This document shows, in pieces, positions 19,099-28,912 of a stretch of DNA of 53,864 nucleotides. Location: contig JAIPDO010000024.1 of NCBI GenBank assembly GCA_021737645.1, forward strand, positions 1-53,864, in the 5' to 3' direction. Numbering within the stretch: the first letter of the stretch is position 1; every line of letters starts with the position of its first letter. The notes below the pieces were generated by a model. The model saw only the letters and a list, made by a program, of their open reading frames with translations. It was not told where the DNA came from and ran no database searches. Source of the DNA: Desulfarculaceae bacterium (GTDB lineage: Bacteria > Desulfobacterota > Desulfarculia > Desulfarculales > Desulfarculaceae). The translations under genes were made by a program, and so were the position numbers.

Positions 19099-19950
19099 GT
19101 GAGCAGCACCGACAGCCCAGGGCTCTGGCCGCGCCTGTGCGGCGACTTGCCGCCCTTGGACGTGCCTTTCCTGGACCAGGAGCCGGACGGCCCCACCCGC
19201 CACTTGGCCCTGGCCCTGGCCTATCGCGGCGACGGCTTTTTGGGCTGGCAGGTGCAGCCCAAGGGCCCCACCGTGCAGGGAGCCTTGGAAAAAGCGCTCA
19301 CCAAGCTGTGCGACCAGCCCATCCGGGTGGCCGCCTCGGGCCGCACCGACACCGGGGTGCACGCCTGGGGTCAGGTGGCCAGCTTCGCCACCAGCAGCAC
19401 TCTGTCTCTGGAGCGTATGCGCCGGGGCCTAAGTTCCCTGCTGCCTCCGGCGGTGTGGCTGCGGGCCCTGGGGCCGGTGCCCGAGGGTTTTCACGCCCGC
19501 TACAGCGCCCAGCGCAAGACCTACCACTATTACCTGTGGCCCCAGGCCCAGGGCGGCCTGTTCTTGGACGGCCTGTGCTGGCCCCTGCGCGATGCCTTGG
19601 ACCTCGCGCCCATGGCCCAGGCCCTGGCCGGGCTGGTGGGAACAATCGACATGGCCGCCTTTGCCAGCGCGGGGGGCGACCCCGGCGAGAGCACGGTGCG
19701 GGTGCTGCACCGGGCCGAAATTTCTCCGGTGCCTGGCGGCTTGCTGGAGGTGCGCCTCACGGCCAGCGGCTTCCTGCGCCACTGCGTGCGCAACCTGGTA
19801 GGCTCTCTGGTGCAGGTGGGCCAGGGGCGGATGGAGCCCAGCGAGATGGCCCGCATGGCCCAAGCCGGAAAGCGCCTGCACCCCGGCCCCAAGGCCCCGC
19901 CTCATGGGCTTTACCTGGCCCGGGTTTTTTACACTCGCCCGCCTACCTGA
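19099..19950 (+). CDS. truA: tRNA pseudouridine(38-40) synthase
   Basis: Converts uridines 38-40 of the tRNA anticodon arm to pseudouridine. GTG start five bases after argC, 283 residues. The catalytic motif ASGRTDTGVHAWGQV contains Asp84. Supporting blocks are LALAYRGDGFLGWQVQP, the FHARYSAQRKTYHYYL segment and SGFLRHCVRNLVGSLV near the C-terminus. About 35 residues precede the usual family start (GPTRHLALALAYRGD), so the first part may be an extension or the true start may be internal. The stop codon lies inside one arm of a palindromic repeat (19947-20008). Confidence 0.94.
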   Translation: MSSTDSPGLWPRLCGDLPPLDVPFLDQEPDGPTRHLALALAYRGDGFLGWQVQPKGPTVQGALEKALTKLCDQPIRVAASGRTDTGVHAWGQVASFATSSTLSLERMRRGLSSLLPPAVWLRALGPVPEGFHARYSAQRKTYHYYLWPQAQGGLFLDGLCWPLRDALDLAPMAQALAGLVGTIDMAAFASAGGDPGESTVRVLHRAEISPVPGGLLEVRLTASGFLRHCVRNLVGSLVQVGQGRMEPSEMARMAQAGKRLHPGPKAPPHGLYLARVFYTRPPT

Positions 19951-20008
19951 TCCAGGGCTTTGTTGGGTTTCGCTTCGCTCTACCCAACCTAAATTATTCC
20001 TGGATCAG
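19947..20008. repeat. nested palindromic repeat (GTTGGGT hairpin family), copy 1
   Basis: Outer perfect arms CTGATCCAGG (19947-19956) and CCTGGATCAG (19999-20008) enclose an inner hairpin with GTTGGGT (19962-19968) and ACCCAAC (19982-19988) stems. The inner block, about 30 bases, recurs inverted at 31739-31770 with one difference. The truA TGA lies in the left outer arm. Confidence 0.8.
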
Positions 20009-20070
20009 TCTTGTAGAGGCGGAGGTTATCCCCGTCCTCCCCTCCCATACGGCACAGCCAAGTGGTGCTA

Positions 20071-20170
20071 GGCAAGGCGGCAGCGAGCGCAGACCTTAGG
20101 CGGAACATACGCCGAGGTCTAAGCGATGCCGCCAACGCCGCATAGCGCCGCCTGGCGAAGCCGCGCGCAC
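20071..20170. repeat. composite long hairpin region
   Basis: Nested inverted repeats GGCGGCA/TGCCGCC (20076-20082 with 20127-20133), AGACCT/AGGTCT (20091-20096 with 20115-20120) and GGCG/CGCC (20099-20102 with 20110-20113) form one long potential hairpin. The following CGCCTGGCGAAGCCGC tail resembles CGTCTGGCGAAGCCGC near 32112-32128. I see no gene in 19951-20176. Confidence 0.6.
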
Positions 20171-20176
20171 AACCCG

Positions 20177-20362
20177 CTACTTTTTATTTTCAGACAAGGT
20201 ATCGCGGAGAGTTTTGTAGACCTGGGGAAAGGCTTCCTCAAAGGCGGACACGGACATGCGCCCACTTTCGATGAACTTGACGATGATCTCCTTGGAGGCC
20301 TTGAGCAAGGACTCCTGGCGAGGGCTTAGGCGATCCAGGGGCGGCTCTTTTTTTTGGCTCAT
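20177..20362 (-). CDS. small helical protein of unknown function
   Basis: A 61-residue open frame on the minus strand with a good ribosome site (AGGAG six to seven bases before ATG). The product is hydrophilic and charged at both ends with a predicted helical centre (LLKASKEIIVKFIESGRMS, then FEEAFPQVYKTLRDTL). No cysteine, membrane segment or known domain is recognisable. Its codon use looks coding rather than a GC shadow, and it does not lie opposite another gene. It is isolated between the repeat-rich spacer and the divergent mutL gene. Confidence 0.65.
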   Translation of the reverse strand: MSQKKEPPLDRLSPRQESLLKASKEIIVKFIESGRMSVSAFEEAFPQVYKTLRDTLSENKK

Positions 20363-20380
20363 GGGTTTCTCCTGGTTCTA

Positions 20381-20438
20381 GCCGGGGCGCCCCGCCGGAA
20401 GGAAGAAGGCACACCATTATTTCCGGCGGGGGCCCGGC
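20381..20438. repeat. large inverted repeat between small gene and mutL
   Basis: CCCCGCCGGAA (20390-20400) is perfectly complementary to TTCCGGCGGGG (20421-20431) across a 20-base loop. Beyond a small interior loop the stem continues with GCCGGG/CCCGGC. It lies upstream of both divergent genes and has no U-tract, so it is more likely a cruciform or regulatory element than a terminator. Confidence 0.6.
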
Positions 20439-20555
20439 CCGAAGATAAACCCTGTAAGGCCCATCCCCGGCCCGGCCAGCTTACAACAGTCCCGCGCCCC
20501 AGGCAAGGCCCGGCGGCTGGTCAGGTTGGGCGAGGCTGTGCTATATCTTCTAGCC

Positions 20556-22364
20556 ATGGAAACATCCATCCCCCCCAAGGCCATACGCCTATTGCCCGAA
20601 GAGGTCTCCAACCAGATCGCCGCCGGCGAGGTGGTGGAGCGCCCGGCCAGCGTGCTCAAGGAGCTGATGGAAAACTCCCTGGACGCCGGAGCGGGGCGTA
20701 TCGGAGTGGAGGTGGCCGCCGGAGGCCGCCGCCTGATAAGGGTGGTGGACGACGGGGTGGGTATGCTGCCCGACGACCTGCTTTTGTCTCTGGAGCGCCA
20801 CGCCACCAGCAAGGTGGCCGGCGTCGAGGACCTCACCCACATCGCCTCCCTGGGCTTCCGGGGCGAAGCCCTGCCGTCCATCGCGGCGGTGAGCCGCATG
20901 AGCTTGCGCTCGCGCACCCGAGATGCCGAGGCCGGGGGCCTGGTCCGGGTGGAAGGAGGCAGGGTCACCTCGGTGGAGGAGGTGGGCTGCCCGGTGGGCA
21001 CCCTGGTGGAGGTGAAAGACCTTTTCTTCAACACCCCGGCCCGGCGCAAATTTTTGAAAAGCCAGGCCACGGAAAGCGGCCATCTGGCCGGGGCCCTGGT
21101 GCGCCTGGCCCTGGCCCAGCCCCAGGTGGCCTTCCGCTACACCGTGGGCAGCCAAGTCACCTACGACCTGCCCGCCGGGCAGGACCTGGCCTCACGGGCG
21201 GGTTCGCTCTTGGGCCGGGCCACCGCCGAGGCCATGGTGCGCTTACATGAGGAGGAAGGCCCCCTGCGCCTGGAGGGCCTGGCCGGGCTTCCCTCCCTCA
21301 ACCGCTCGGCGGCGGATCAGATATACACCTTTGTCAACGGCCGCTTCGTGCGCGACAAGGTCTTGCTGCATGCCATCTACCAGGCCTACCGTGGGCTGAT
21401 GCCCGACAACCGGCGGCCGGTGGTGGTGCTGCATCTCAGCTTGGACCCGGAGCTGGTGGACGTGAACGTGCATCCGGCCAAGACCGAGGTTCGTTTCACC
21501 CAGCAGCAACAGGTGCACCAGGCTCTGGCCGGAGCCCTGCGCCGGGGCCTGGGACGCAGCCGCACCCTCCGGCCCACACCCCAGCCTTCGGCGGGCGGTC
21601 CGCCTCCGGCGCGGCCCCAGCCCATGGCCGAGCGCGGCCCCTGGACCCCGCCCCGCTCCGTGTCTCCGTCTCCCGGCGGCCGGGTGGCCGAGCCCAGCCC
21701 CCAGGGGGGGCCCAGGGAGCCGGCGGTGTTGCCCGCGGGCAGCGCCAACCGTTTGCGCCCCATGTACACCAAGGCCGAGGAGCTTGTGGTGATCGGCCAG
21801 CTGCACGGCCTCTACGTGCTGTGCTCCTCGCCCCAGGGCTTGATCCTGGTGGACCAGCACGCGGCCCACGAGCGCCTGACCTACGAGCGCCTCAAAGCCG
21901 GGCTGGCCCATGGCGAGATGCCCCGCCAGGGGCTGCTCACCCCCCAGACCCTGGAGCTGACCCCCGGCGAGGCGGCCTGGGCCGGGGAGCAGGCCGGGCA
22001 ATGGGCCCGCTTGGGCCTGGAGCTGGAGCCGTTCGGCGGCAACACATGGGCCATCCGGGCGGTGCCTCCCCATCTGGCCGGGGGCGACCCCCGCCCGGCG
22101 GTGCGCGACCTGCTCAGCCAGATGAGCGCCAGCGGCCTGCCGGTGGAGACCCCCGAGTTCGTGGAGACCGCCCTGCGCTCTTTGGCCTGCCACGGCTCGG
22201 TGCGCCAGGGCCAGCGCCTCAAGCCCGCCGAGTTGGAGGAGCTGGTGGACCAGATATGCACTCTGCCCCCTCCCCTGACCTGCCCCCACGGCCGCCCGGT
22301 GATGCTCCTGTTGTCGCGCCACGAGCTGGACCGATCCTTCAAGCGCGGCTCGGAGCCTTCCTAG
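20556..22364 (+). CDS. mutL: DNA mismatch repair protein MutL
   Basis: GHKL ATPase that links mismatch recognition to strand incision. I take the ATG at 20556, where conserved sequence starts (IRLLPEEVSNQIAAGEVVERP), giving 602 residues. Motifs are ELMENSLDAGA, the DDGVGM block, RHATSKV, LGFRGEALPSIAAVS and FFNTPARRKFLKS. A proline-rich linker spans about 335-400. The C-terminal domain keeps the metal-dependent endonuclease motif DQHAAHERLTYE (433-444) along with ACHGSVRQGQ and CPHGRP. This is therefore an incising MutL, as in bacteria lacking MutH. It abuts miaA (GTG directly after its TAG). Confidence 0.97.
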   Translation: METSIPPKAIRLLPEEVSNQIAAGEVVERPASVLKELMENSLDAGAGRIGVEVAAGGRRLIRVVDDGVGMLPDDLLLSLERHATSKVAGVEDLTHIASLGFRGEALPSIAAVSRMSLRSRTRDAEAGGLVRVEGGRVTSVEEVGCPVGTLVEVKDLFFNTPARRKFLKSQATESGHLAGALVRLALAQPQVAFRYTVGSQVTYDLPAGQDLASRAGSLLGRATAEAMVRLHEEEGPLRLEGLAGLPSLNRSAADQIYTFVNGRFVRDKVLLHAIYQAYRGLMPDNRRPVVVLHLSLDPELVDVNVHPAKTEVRFTQQQQVHQALAGALRRGLGRSRTLRPTPQPSAGGPPPARPQPMAERGPWTPPRSVSPSPGGRVAEPSPQGGPREPAVLPAGSANRLRPMYTKAEELVVIGQLHGLYVLCSSPQGLILVDQHAAHERLTYERLKAGLAHGEMPRQGLLTPQTLELTPGEAAWAGEQAGQWARLGLELEPFGGNTWAIRAVPPHLAGGDPRPAVRDLLSQMSASGLPVETPEFVETALRSLACHGSVRQGQRLKPAELEELVDQICTLPPPLTCPHGRPVMLLLSRHELDRSFKRGSEPS

Positions 22365-23279
22365 GTGTCCGCGCCGCTGGTGGTGCTGGCCGGACCCACC
22401 GCCGTGGGCAAAACCGGCTTGTCCCTGGAACTGGCCCAGCGCTTCGAGGCCGAGATCGTGGGCGCGGACAGCGTGCAAATATACCGGGGTCTGGACATCG
22501 GCTCGGCCAAGCCCACGCCCGAAGAGCAGGCCCAGGCCAGGCACCACCTCATCGACGTGGCCGAGCCCACCGAGACCTTCAGCGCGGCCCGCTACGCCCG
22601 CCTGGCCGAAGAGGCCGTGGCCGACATCCACGCCAGGGGCAAACGGGCCCTGGTGGTGGGCGGCACCGGCCTGTACATCAAGGCCCTCATCTTCGGTCTG
22701 GCCCCCACCCCGCCGGTGGACCAGGAGCTGCGCGCGCGGCTGAAACAACAATGGGAGCAGCAAGGCCCTCAGGCCACGCACCAGCGCTTGGTGGAGTTGG
22801 ACCCGGCCACGGCTGCCAAACTGCACCCCAACGACCGTCAGCGAGTGCTCAGGGCCCTGGAGGTGTGTTTGCAGACAGGCGGGCCCATAAGCCGCCGCCA
22901 GCAGGACCACGGCTTTGCCTCGCCGCGCCACCCCCACCTGATCATCGGCCTTCAGCGGCCCCGGGCGGAACTGAACCAGCGCATAGAACAGCGGGCACGG
23001 GCCATGTGGGCCGAGGGGCTTCTCAGCGAGGTGGAAAGTCTCTTGGCGGCCGGGGTGCCCCCGGAGGCTCCGGGCCTGGGCAGCCTGGGCTATCGCCAGG
23101 CCGTGGCTTTTTTAAACGGACAAATGAGGTCCGATGATGCGCTGTTTGATATGATTAAGAAAACCAAGGCCTATGCCAAGCGCCAGCTAACCTGGTTTCG
23201 CGGGGCGCAGGGCTTGGTGTGGCACGATGCCGATGACTTTTTGGGCATCGGCCGCCGGGTGTCGCCTTTCTTGTCTTGA
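22365..23279 (+). CDS. miaA: tRNA dimethylallyltransferase
   Basis: Transfers a dimethylallyl group to A37 of tRNAs reading U-starting codons. GTG start immediately after the mutL stop, 304 residues. The P-loop LAGPTAVGKTGLS (residues 8-20) is followed by the signature GADSVQIYRGLDIGSAKPT, where Asp of ADS is catalytic, and by HHLIDV, VVGGTGLYIKAL and the C-terminal SLGYRQAV and TKAYAKRQLTWFRG. The mutL-miaA arrangement is common in bacteria and suggests one operon. Confidence 0.97.
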   Translation: MSAPLVVLAGPTAVGKTGLSLELAQRFEAEIVGADSVQIYRGLDIGSAKPTPEEQAQARHHLIDVAEPTETFSAARYARLAEEAVADIHARGKRALVVGGTGLYIKALIFGLAPTPPVDQELRARLKQQWEQQGPQATHQRLVELDPATAAKLHPNDRQRVLRALEVCLQTGGPISRRQQDHGFASPRHPHLIIGLQRPRAELNQRIEQRARAMWAEGLLSEVESLLAAGVPPEAPGLGSLGYRQAVAFLNGQMRSDDALFDMIKKTKAYAKRQLTWFRGAQGLVWHDADDFLGIGRRVSPFLS

Positions 23280-23288
23280 ACGAGGATA

Positions 23289-24566
23289 ATGATGAAATTT
23301 GCAGTCAAAATCCTGATGGTCGCGCTGCTCATATGCGCCGCCCTGCCCGCCGGGGCTGAAACCTTCCTGGTGCTGGGCCGGGCCCCCCTGGACGGCAACG
23401 AGGCCCAGGCCAAGGACAAGGCGGTGGCCGACGCTCTGGTGAGGGCGGTGGCTCAGGCTGCGGCCGCCACCCTGGACCCGGCCACCCTGCGCAGCAACCT
23501 GGCCACCCTGGACCAGCAGGTGCTTAAGGACGCCAAGCGCTTTATCACCAACTACTCCCTGGTGGCTTCGACTCCCTCGGGCCAGGAGTTCCTGGCCCTG
23601 GTCTCGGTGAGCATCGACGACCGTTCCCTGACCAAAAGCCTGATCCAGGCGGCGCTCAAGCTGCCAACCTCCCATCTGGGCAACATCCTGGTGATGGTCA
23701 GCGAGGAAACCGCACCGGGAAGGCCGCCGGTGTACTGGTGGTCCGGCCTGCCCGGCGCCCCCGACGCCCCGGCCCCGGTGGCCAAGGTAATCAAGAAGAT
23801 GGGCCTGCGCATAATCAACCCCAGCGCGGTAAAGCCGCTGTTGACCCCGGACATGCACCACCCGGTGCTCAGCGAGTCCCAGGCCCTGGAGTTCGCCAGG
23901 GAGGTGGGGGCCCAGGTGGTGATCATAGGCAGCGTGCGCACCTTCCCCATGGTCACCCCTCAGCATGTTTTGCCCCCTCCCTTGGTGCAGCTTTTGGCCA
24001 TCGAGACCAACGAGGGCCAGGTGGTCTCCATGGAAGAGACCGACTCGCCGGTGTTCCATGTGACCCCCACCACAGAGGACGCCAACGAGGTGGTGGACCT
24101 GGTGGAAAGCTCGGTGCGCAGGCTCATGGCCAGTTTGGCCGCCCGCATGGCCGAGGTCGGCCCCACCACCAAGGACCTGACCCTCAAGGTGACCGGGGTG
24201 CGCTCCCTGAGCCAGCTCATGCGCCTGGAAAAAGTGCTGGGGTCCTTGAGTGATTTGGTGGAAAATGCGCAGCGGGTCAGTGCCGGGGCGGGCCAAGCGG
24301 AGTTCAAGCTTACGCTCAAAGGCTCTCCCTCCCAACTGGCTGACCAGCTAATGGTTCAAGATTACGGCGATTTCCTGGTCAACGTGGTGGAGAGCGACGC
24401 CAAAGGCCTACAAGTGGTGATCATTCCCCGCCAGCCGGGCTCGCAACCGCCGGTAAAACCGCAGACGAAATCGCCCTCCGGGCCTGCCCTCCCGGACATG
24501 TATAGGGGTTCAGGGGGCCAACCGGCTCAGGGGCAGACGCCCCAGGCAACACCCCCTGGGCAATGA
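23289..24566 (+). CDS. secreted protein of unknown function, FlgT/LPP20-like N-domain
   Basis: A 425-residue predicted periplasmic protein. The first 23 residues form a clear signal peptide (MMKFAVKILMVALLICAALP, ending AGA). The mature N-terminus (GRAPLDGNEAQAKDKAVADALVRAVAQ with later SVSIDDRSL) resembles FlgT-N/LPP20 type domains, in which an Ala-rich helix packs on a sheet. The middle contains an ancestral periplasmic sheet pattern (VGAQVVIIGSVRTF). A possible repeated secretin-like or STN-like fold runs about 300-390 (LKVTGVRSLSQLMRLEKVL). The C-terminal 40 residues are a Pro/Gly/Gln-rich tail. No flagellar genes are near. ATG-ATG at 23289/23292 leaves the exact start open. Confidence 0.7.
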   Translation: MMKFAVKILMVALLICAALPAGAETFLVLGRAPLDGNEAQAKDKAVADALVRAVAQAAAATLDPATLRSNLATLDQQVLKDAKRFITNYSLVASTPSGQEFLALVSVSIDDRSLTKSLIQAALKLPTSHLGNILVMVSEETAPGRPPVYWWSGLPGAPDAPAPVAKVIKKMGLRIINPSAVKPLLTPDMHHPVLSESQALEFAREVGAQVVIIGSVRTFPMVTPQHVLPPPLVQLLAIETNEGQVVSMEETDSPVFHVTPTTEDANEVVDLVESSVRRLMASLAARMAEVGPTTKDLTLKVTGVRSLSQLMRLEKVLGSLSDLVENAQRVSAGAGQAEFKLTLKGSPSQLADQLMVQDYGDFLVNVVESDAKGLQVVIIPRQPGSQPPVKPQTKSPSGPALPDMYRGSGGQPAQGQTPQATPPGQ

Positions 24567-24573
24567 TCCTCGC

Positions 24574-24602
24574 TTGACAGTACATGGCCCGGCTGGTAGA
24601 AG
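24574..24602 (+). promoter_or_regulatory. promoter of tRNA-Val
   Basis: TTGACA (24574-24579), a 17-base spacer and TAGAAG (24597-24602) sit so that the predicted start falls about 8 bases before the tRNA 5' end. It may also drive thrS and the following translation operon, as I saw no terminator between the tRNA and thrS. Confidence 0.55.
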
Positions 24603-24616
24603 AAGGTTTCAATTTC

Positions 24617-24691
24617 AGGCACGTAGCTCAGGGGGAGAGCGCCACCCTGACACGGTGGAGGTCCCGGGTTCAAATCCCGGCGTGCCTACCA
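24617..24691 (+). tRNA. tRNA-Val (anticodon GAC)
   Basis: A complete cloverleaf of 75 bases with encoded CCA. The acceptor stem AGGCACG pairs with CGTGCCT, T8-A9 are standard, the D stem is GCTC/GAGC, and the anticodon stem CCACC/GGTGG frames the loop CTGACAC with anticodon GAC. The T arm contains GGTTCAAAT. The discriminator is A. Confidence 0.95.
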
Positions 24692-24788
24692 GACCCGCCC
24701 TGGATGACGGGTTCCCGCCGAGCCGGCAATCGCCGGCCGGGGGCGCTTGCGTCAGGGGAAGGGGGATTTGTTTGTTTTGGCTCCTGAG

Positions 24789-26755
<1,967 letters not shown>

Positions 26756-26759
<4 letters not shown>

Positions 26760-27277
26760 CCAAGCAAGATCGCGTGCGGGTAAACTCGCAGATTCGCTCC
26801 CCCCTGGTGCGGTTGGTAGACGCAGAGGGGGAACAGGTGGGAGTGGTTTCGGTGGAACAGGCCCTCGGACTCGCTACCGAGGCGGGGCTGGACTTGGTGG
26901 AGGTGGCGCCCAACGCCGAGCCTCCGGTTTGCCGTATCATGGATTACGGCAAATACAAGTACCAACTGGCAAAGAAAGCCCAAGAGGGCAAGAAGCGCCA
27001 GAGCCTGACCCAGGTGAAAGAAGTAAAACTGCGCCCCAAAATCGAAGACCACGATTTCGGCTTCAAGATGCGCAACGCCAGGCGTTTTCTGGAGGAGCGC
27101 AACCGGGTAAAGATAACGGTGCAGTTCCGTGGAAGGGAGATCGCCTATCCCGACCTCGGCCGAGTCTTGTTGCGCCGGGTTGTGGAAGATTTGGCCGATG
27201 TGGGCCAAGCCGACGGCGACGCCCGCATGGAAGGCCGGTTCATGCATGTTTTTATTACGCCCAAGGCGGGCAACTAA
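26756..27277 (+). CDS. infC: translation initiation factor IF-3, probable ATA start
   Basis: Binds the 30S subunit, keeps subunits apart and proofreads start codons. Conserved IF-3 sequence begins before the first GTG (26774): the in-frame codons ATA GCC AAG CAA GAT CGC precede [16 protein letters not shown]. The ATA at 26756 has GGGAGG eight bases upstream and overlaps the thrS stop (ATAG), giving 173 residues. Rare starts are the hallmark of infC because IF-3 rejects non-standard start codons and so represses its own synthesis. Other motifs: [54 protein letters not shown]. Operon with rpmI and rplT. Confidence 0.95.
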
Positions 27278-27301
27278 GCCCCCCAGGGTCAGGAGCAAAT
27301 C

Positions 27302-27499
27302 ATGCCCAAGATCAAAACCAACCGCGCGGCGGCCAAGCGATTTAAGGCCACCGGCAGCGGGCGCATCAAGCGCAACAAGGCTTACTCAAGCCATATTTTG
27401 ACCAGCAAAACCACCAAGCGTAAGCGCGGCCTGCGCAAAAGCGGCTTGGTGGACAAAACCAACGAACGGGGAATCAAGCGCCTGTTGCCCAATCTTTAG
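27302..27499 (+). CDS. rpmI: 50S ribosomal protein L35
   Basis: A 65-residue, very basic ribosomal protein. [20 protein letters not shown] at the start and the [17 protein letters not shown] block identify it. CAGGAGC gives the ribosome site 5 bases before ATG. It sits 24 bases after infC, in the standard infC-rpmI-rplT order. Confidence 0.98.
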   Translation: MPKIKTNRAAAKRFKATGSGRIKRNKAYSSHILTSKTTKRKRGLRKSGLVDKTNERGIKRLLPNL

Positions 27500-27523
27500 G
27501 CCGGCGCGGGAGACTTATATAAA

Positions 27524-27877
27524 ATGCCTCGAGCAAGACGTGGATTCAAAGCCCGCCAACGGCGCAACAAAGTGCTTAAGATGGCCAAGGGCTACGTGGG
27601 TGGCCGCCGCAAGCTTTACCGCACCGCGGTTGACAGCGTGCAGCGCGCCCTGGTTTTCGCCTACCGCGACCGCAAGGTCAAGAAGCGTGAGTTCCGCAAG
27701 CTGTGGATCGTGCGCATCAACGCTGCGGTGCGCGAACACGGCGTGAGCTACTCTCGCTTTATCGACGGACTAAACAAGTCCAAGGTGGCTCTGGACCGCA
27801 AGGTTCTGTCAGAGCTGGCCATCAGCGACCCCGCCGGTTTCGCCAAGGTGGTGGAGCTGGCCAAGCAAACCGCCTAG
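27524..27877 (+). CDS. rplT: 50S ribosomal protein L20
   Basis: Early-binding 23S rRNA protein of 117 residues. [20 protein letters not shown] opens it, with the typical long basic N-terminal extension, followed by [38 protein letters not shown] and [16 protein letters not shown]. In other bacteria L20 represses the infC-rpmI-rplT mRNA; a leader pseudoknot cannot be judged by eye here. It is followed after 12 bases by pheS. Confidence 0.98.
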   Translation: MPRARRGFKARQRRNKVLKMAKGYVGGRRKLYRTAVDSVQRALVFAYRDRKVKKREFRKLWIVRINAAVREHGVSYSRFIDGLNKSKVALDRKVLSELAISDPAGFAKVVELAKQTA

Positions 27878-27889
27878 GCGCGGGCCGCC

Positions 27890-28903
27890 ATGCGCCAAGA
27901 GCTCCTGGAGCTTAAGGACCAAGCCCTGGCCCAGTTGGCCACCGCCACCGACGAGGCGGCCCTGACTGAGTTGCGCACCCGCTTTCTGGGGCGCAAGGGC
28001 TTGTTGACCGGACTGCTGCGCAAAACCGGCACCCTGCCCGCCGAGGAACGCCCGGCCTTCGGCCAACTGGCCAACCAGGTGAAGCAGGAGCTGGAGGCGG
28101 CCCTGGATGGGGCTTCAGCCGATCTGGTTCGCCAGAGCCGCACCAAGGCCGGCAAGCCGGGAGTGGACGTGACCCTGCCGGGCATTAGGCCCCGGCGGGG
28201 GCGCCTGCACCCCATCACCCAGACCGAGCGCCTCATCCTGGAGGTCTTCAGCCGCATGGGCTTCAGCGTGGTGGAGACCCCGGAGGTTGAGCTGGACTGG
28301 TACTGCTTCGAAGCCCTGAACATGCCTCCGGACCACCCGGCCCGGGACATGCAGGACACCTTCTATCTGTCCGACGGCGTGGTGCTCAGGACCCACACCA
28401 GCAGTTCCCAGATCCGCACCATGGAAAAAGAGCCGCCGCCGTTGCGCATCGTGTGCCCGGGCAAGGCCTTCCGCCGCGATTCCGACGCCACCCACACCCC
28501 CATGTTCCACCAAGTGGAGGGTCTCATGGTGGGCGAGGATATCTCCTTCGCCGACCTCAAGGGCGTGCTCATCAACTTCGTGCACCAGATCTTCGGGCCC
28601 GAGGTGCCGGTGCGCTTCCGCCCCAGCTTCTTCCCCTTCACCGAACCCAGCGCCGAGGTGGACATCGGCTGCGTGGTGTGCGGGGGCGAGGGCTGCCGGG
28701 TGTGCAGCCACACCGGCTGGCTGGAGATCTTAGGCTCGGGCATGGTGGACCCCAACGTGTACAAAAACGTGGGATACGACCCGGATAAAGTTACCGGTTT
28801 CGCCTTTGGCATGGGCATAGAGCGCATCGCCATGCTTCGCTGGGGCATTGACGACCTCCGCCTGTTCTACGACAACGACCTGCGCTTCCTCCGCCAGTTT
28901 TAG
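27890..28903 (+). CDS. pheS: phenylalanyl-tRNA synthetase alpha subunit
   Basis: Catalytic subunit of the heterotetrameric class II Phe-tRNA synthetase. It has 337 residues. The N-terminal coiled coil (about 1-85, RQELLELKDQALAQLAT) reaches toward tRNA. The core contains GRLHPITQTERLILEVFSRM, ARDMQDTFYL, LRTHTSSSQIRTM, FRRDSDATHTPMFHQVEGL (motif 2 region), FPFTEPSAEVDI and the motif 3 loop GMGIERIAMLRWG. All are intact. pheT follows after nine bases. Confidence 0.98.
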   Translation: MRQELLELKDQALAQLATATDEAALTELRTRFLGRKGLLTGLLRKTGTLPAEERPAFGQLANQVKQELEAALDGASADLVRQSRTKAGKPGVDVTLPGIRPRRGRLHPITQTERLILEVFSRMGFSVVETPEVELDWYCFEALNMPPDHPARDMQDTFYLSDGVVLRTHTSSSQIRTMEKEPPPLRIVCPGKAFRRDSDATHTPMFHQVEGLMVGEDISFADLKGVLINFVHQIFGPEVPVRFRPSFFPFTEPSAEVDIGCVVCGGEGCRVCSHTGWLEILGSGMVDPNVYKNVGYDPDKVTGFAFGMGIERIAMLRWGIDDLRLFYDNDLRFLRQF

Positions 28904-28912
28904 GAGATTCCG

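Noticed and set aside
21243-22937. 564-codon minus-strand open frame opposite mutL and miaA
   Set aside because: Spans two genuine genes antisense, with no ribosome site or recognisable domain.
24722-24737. GCCGGC/GCCGGC hairpin between tRNA-Val and thrS
   Set aside because: Followed by GC-rich sequence, not a U-tract; could be RNA processing but I cannot support a terminator.
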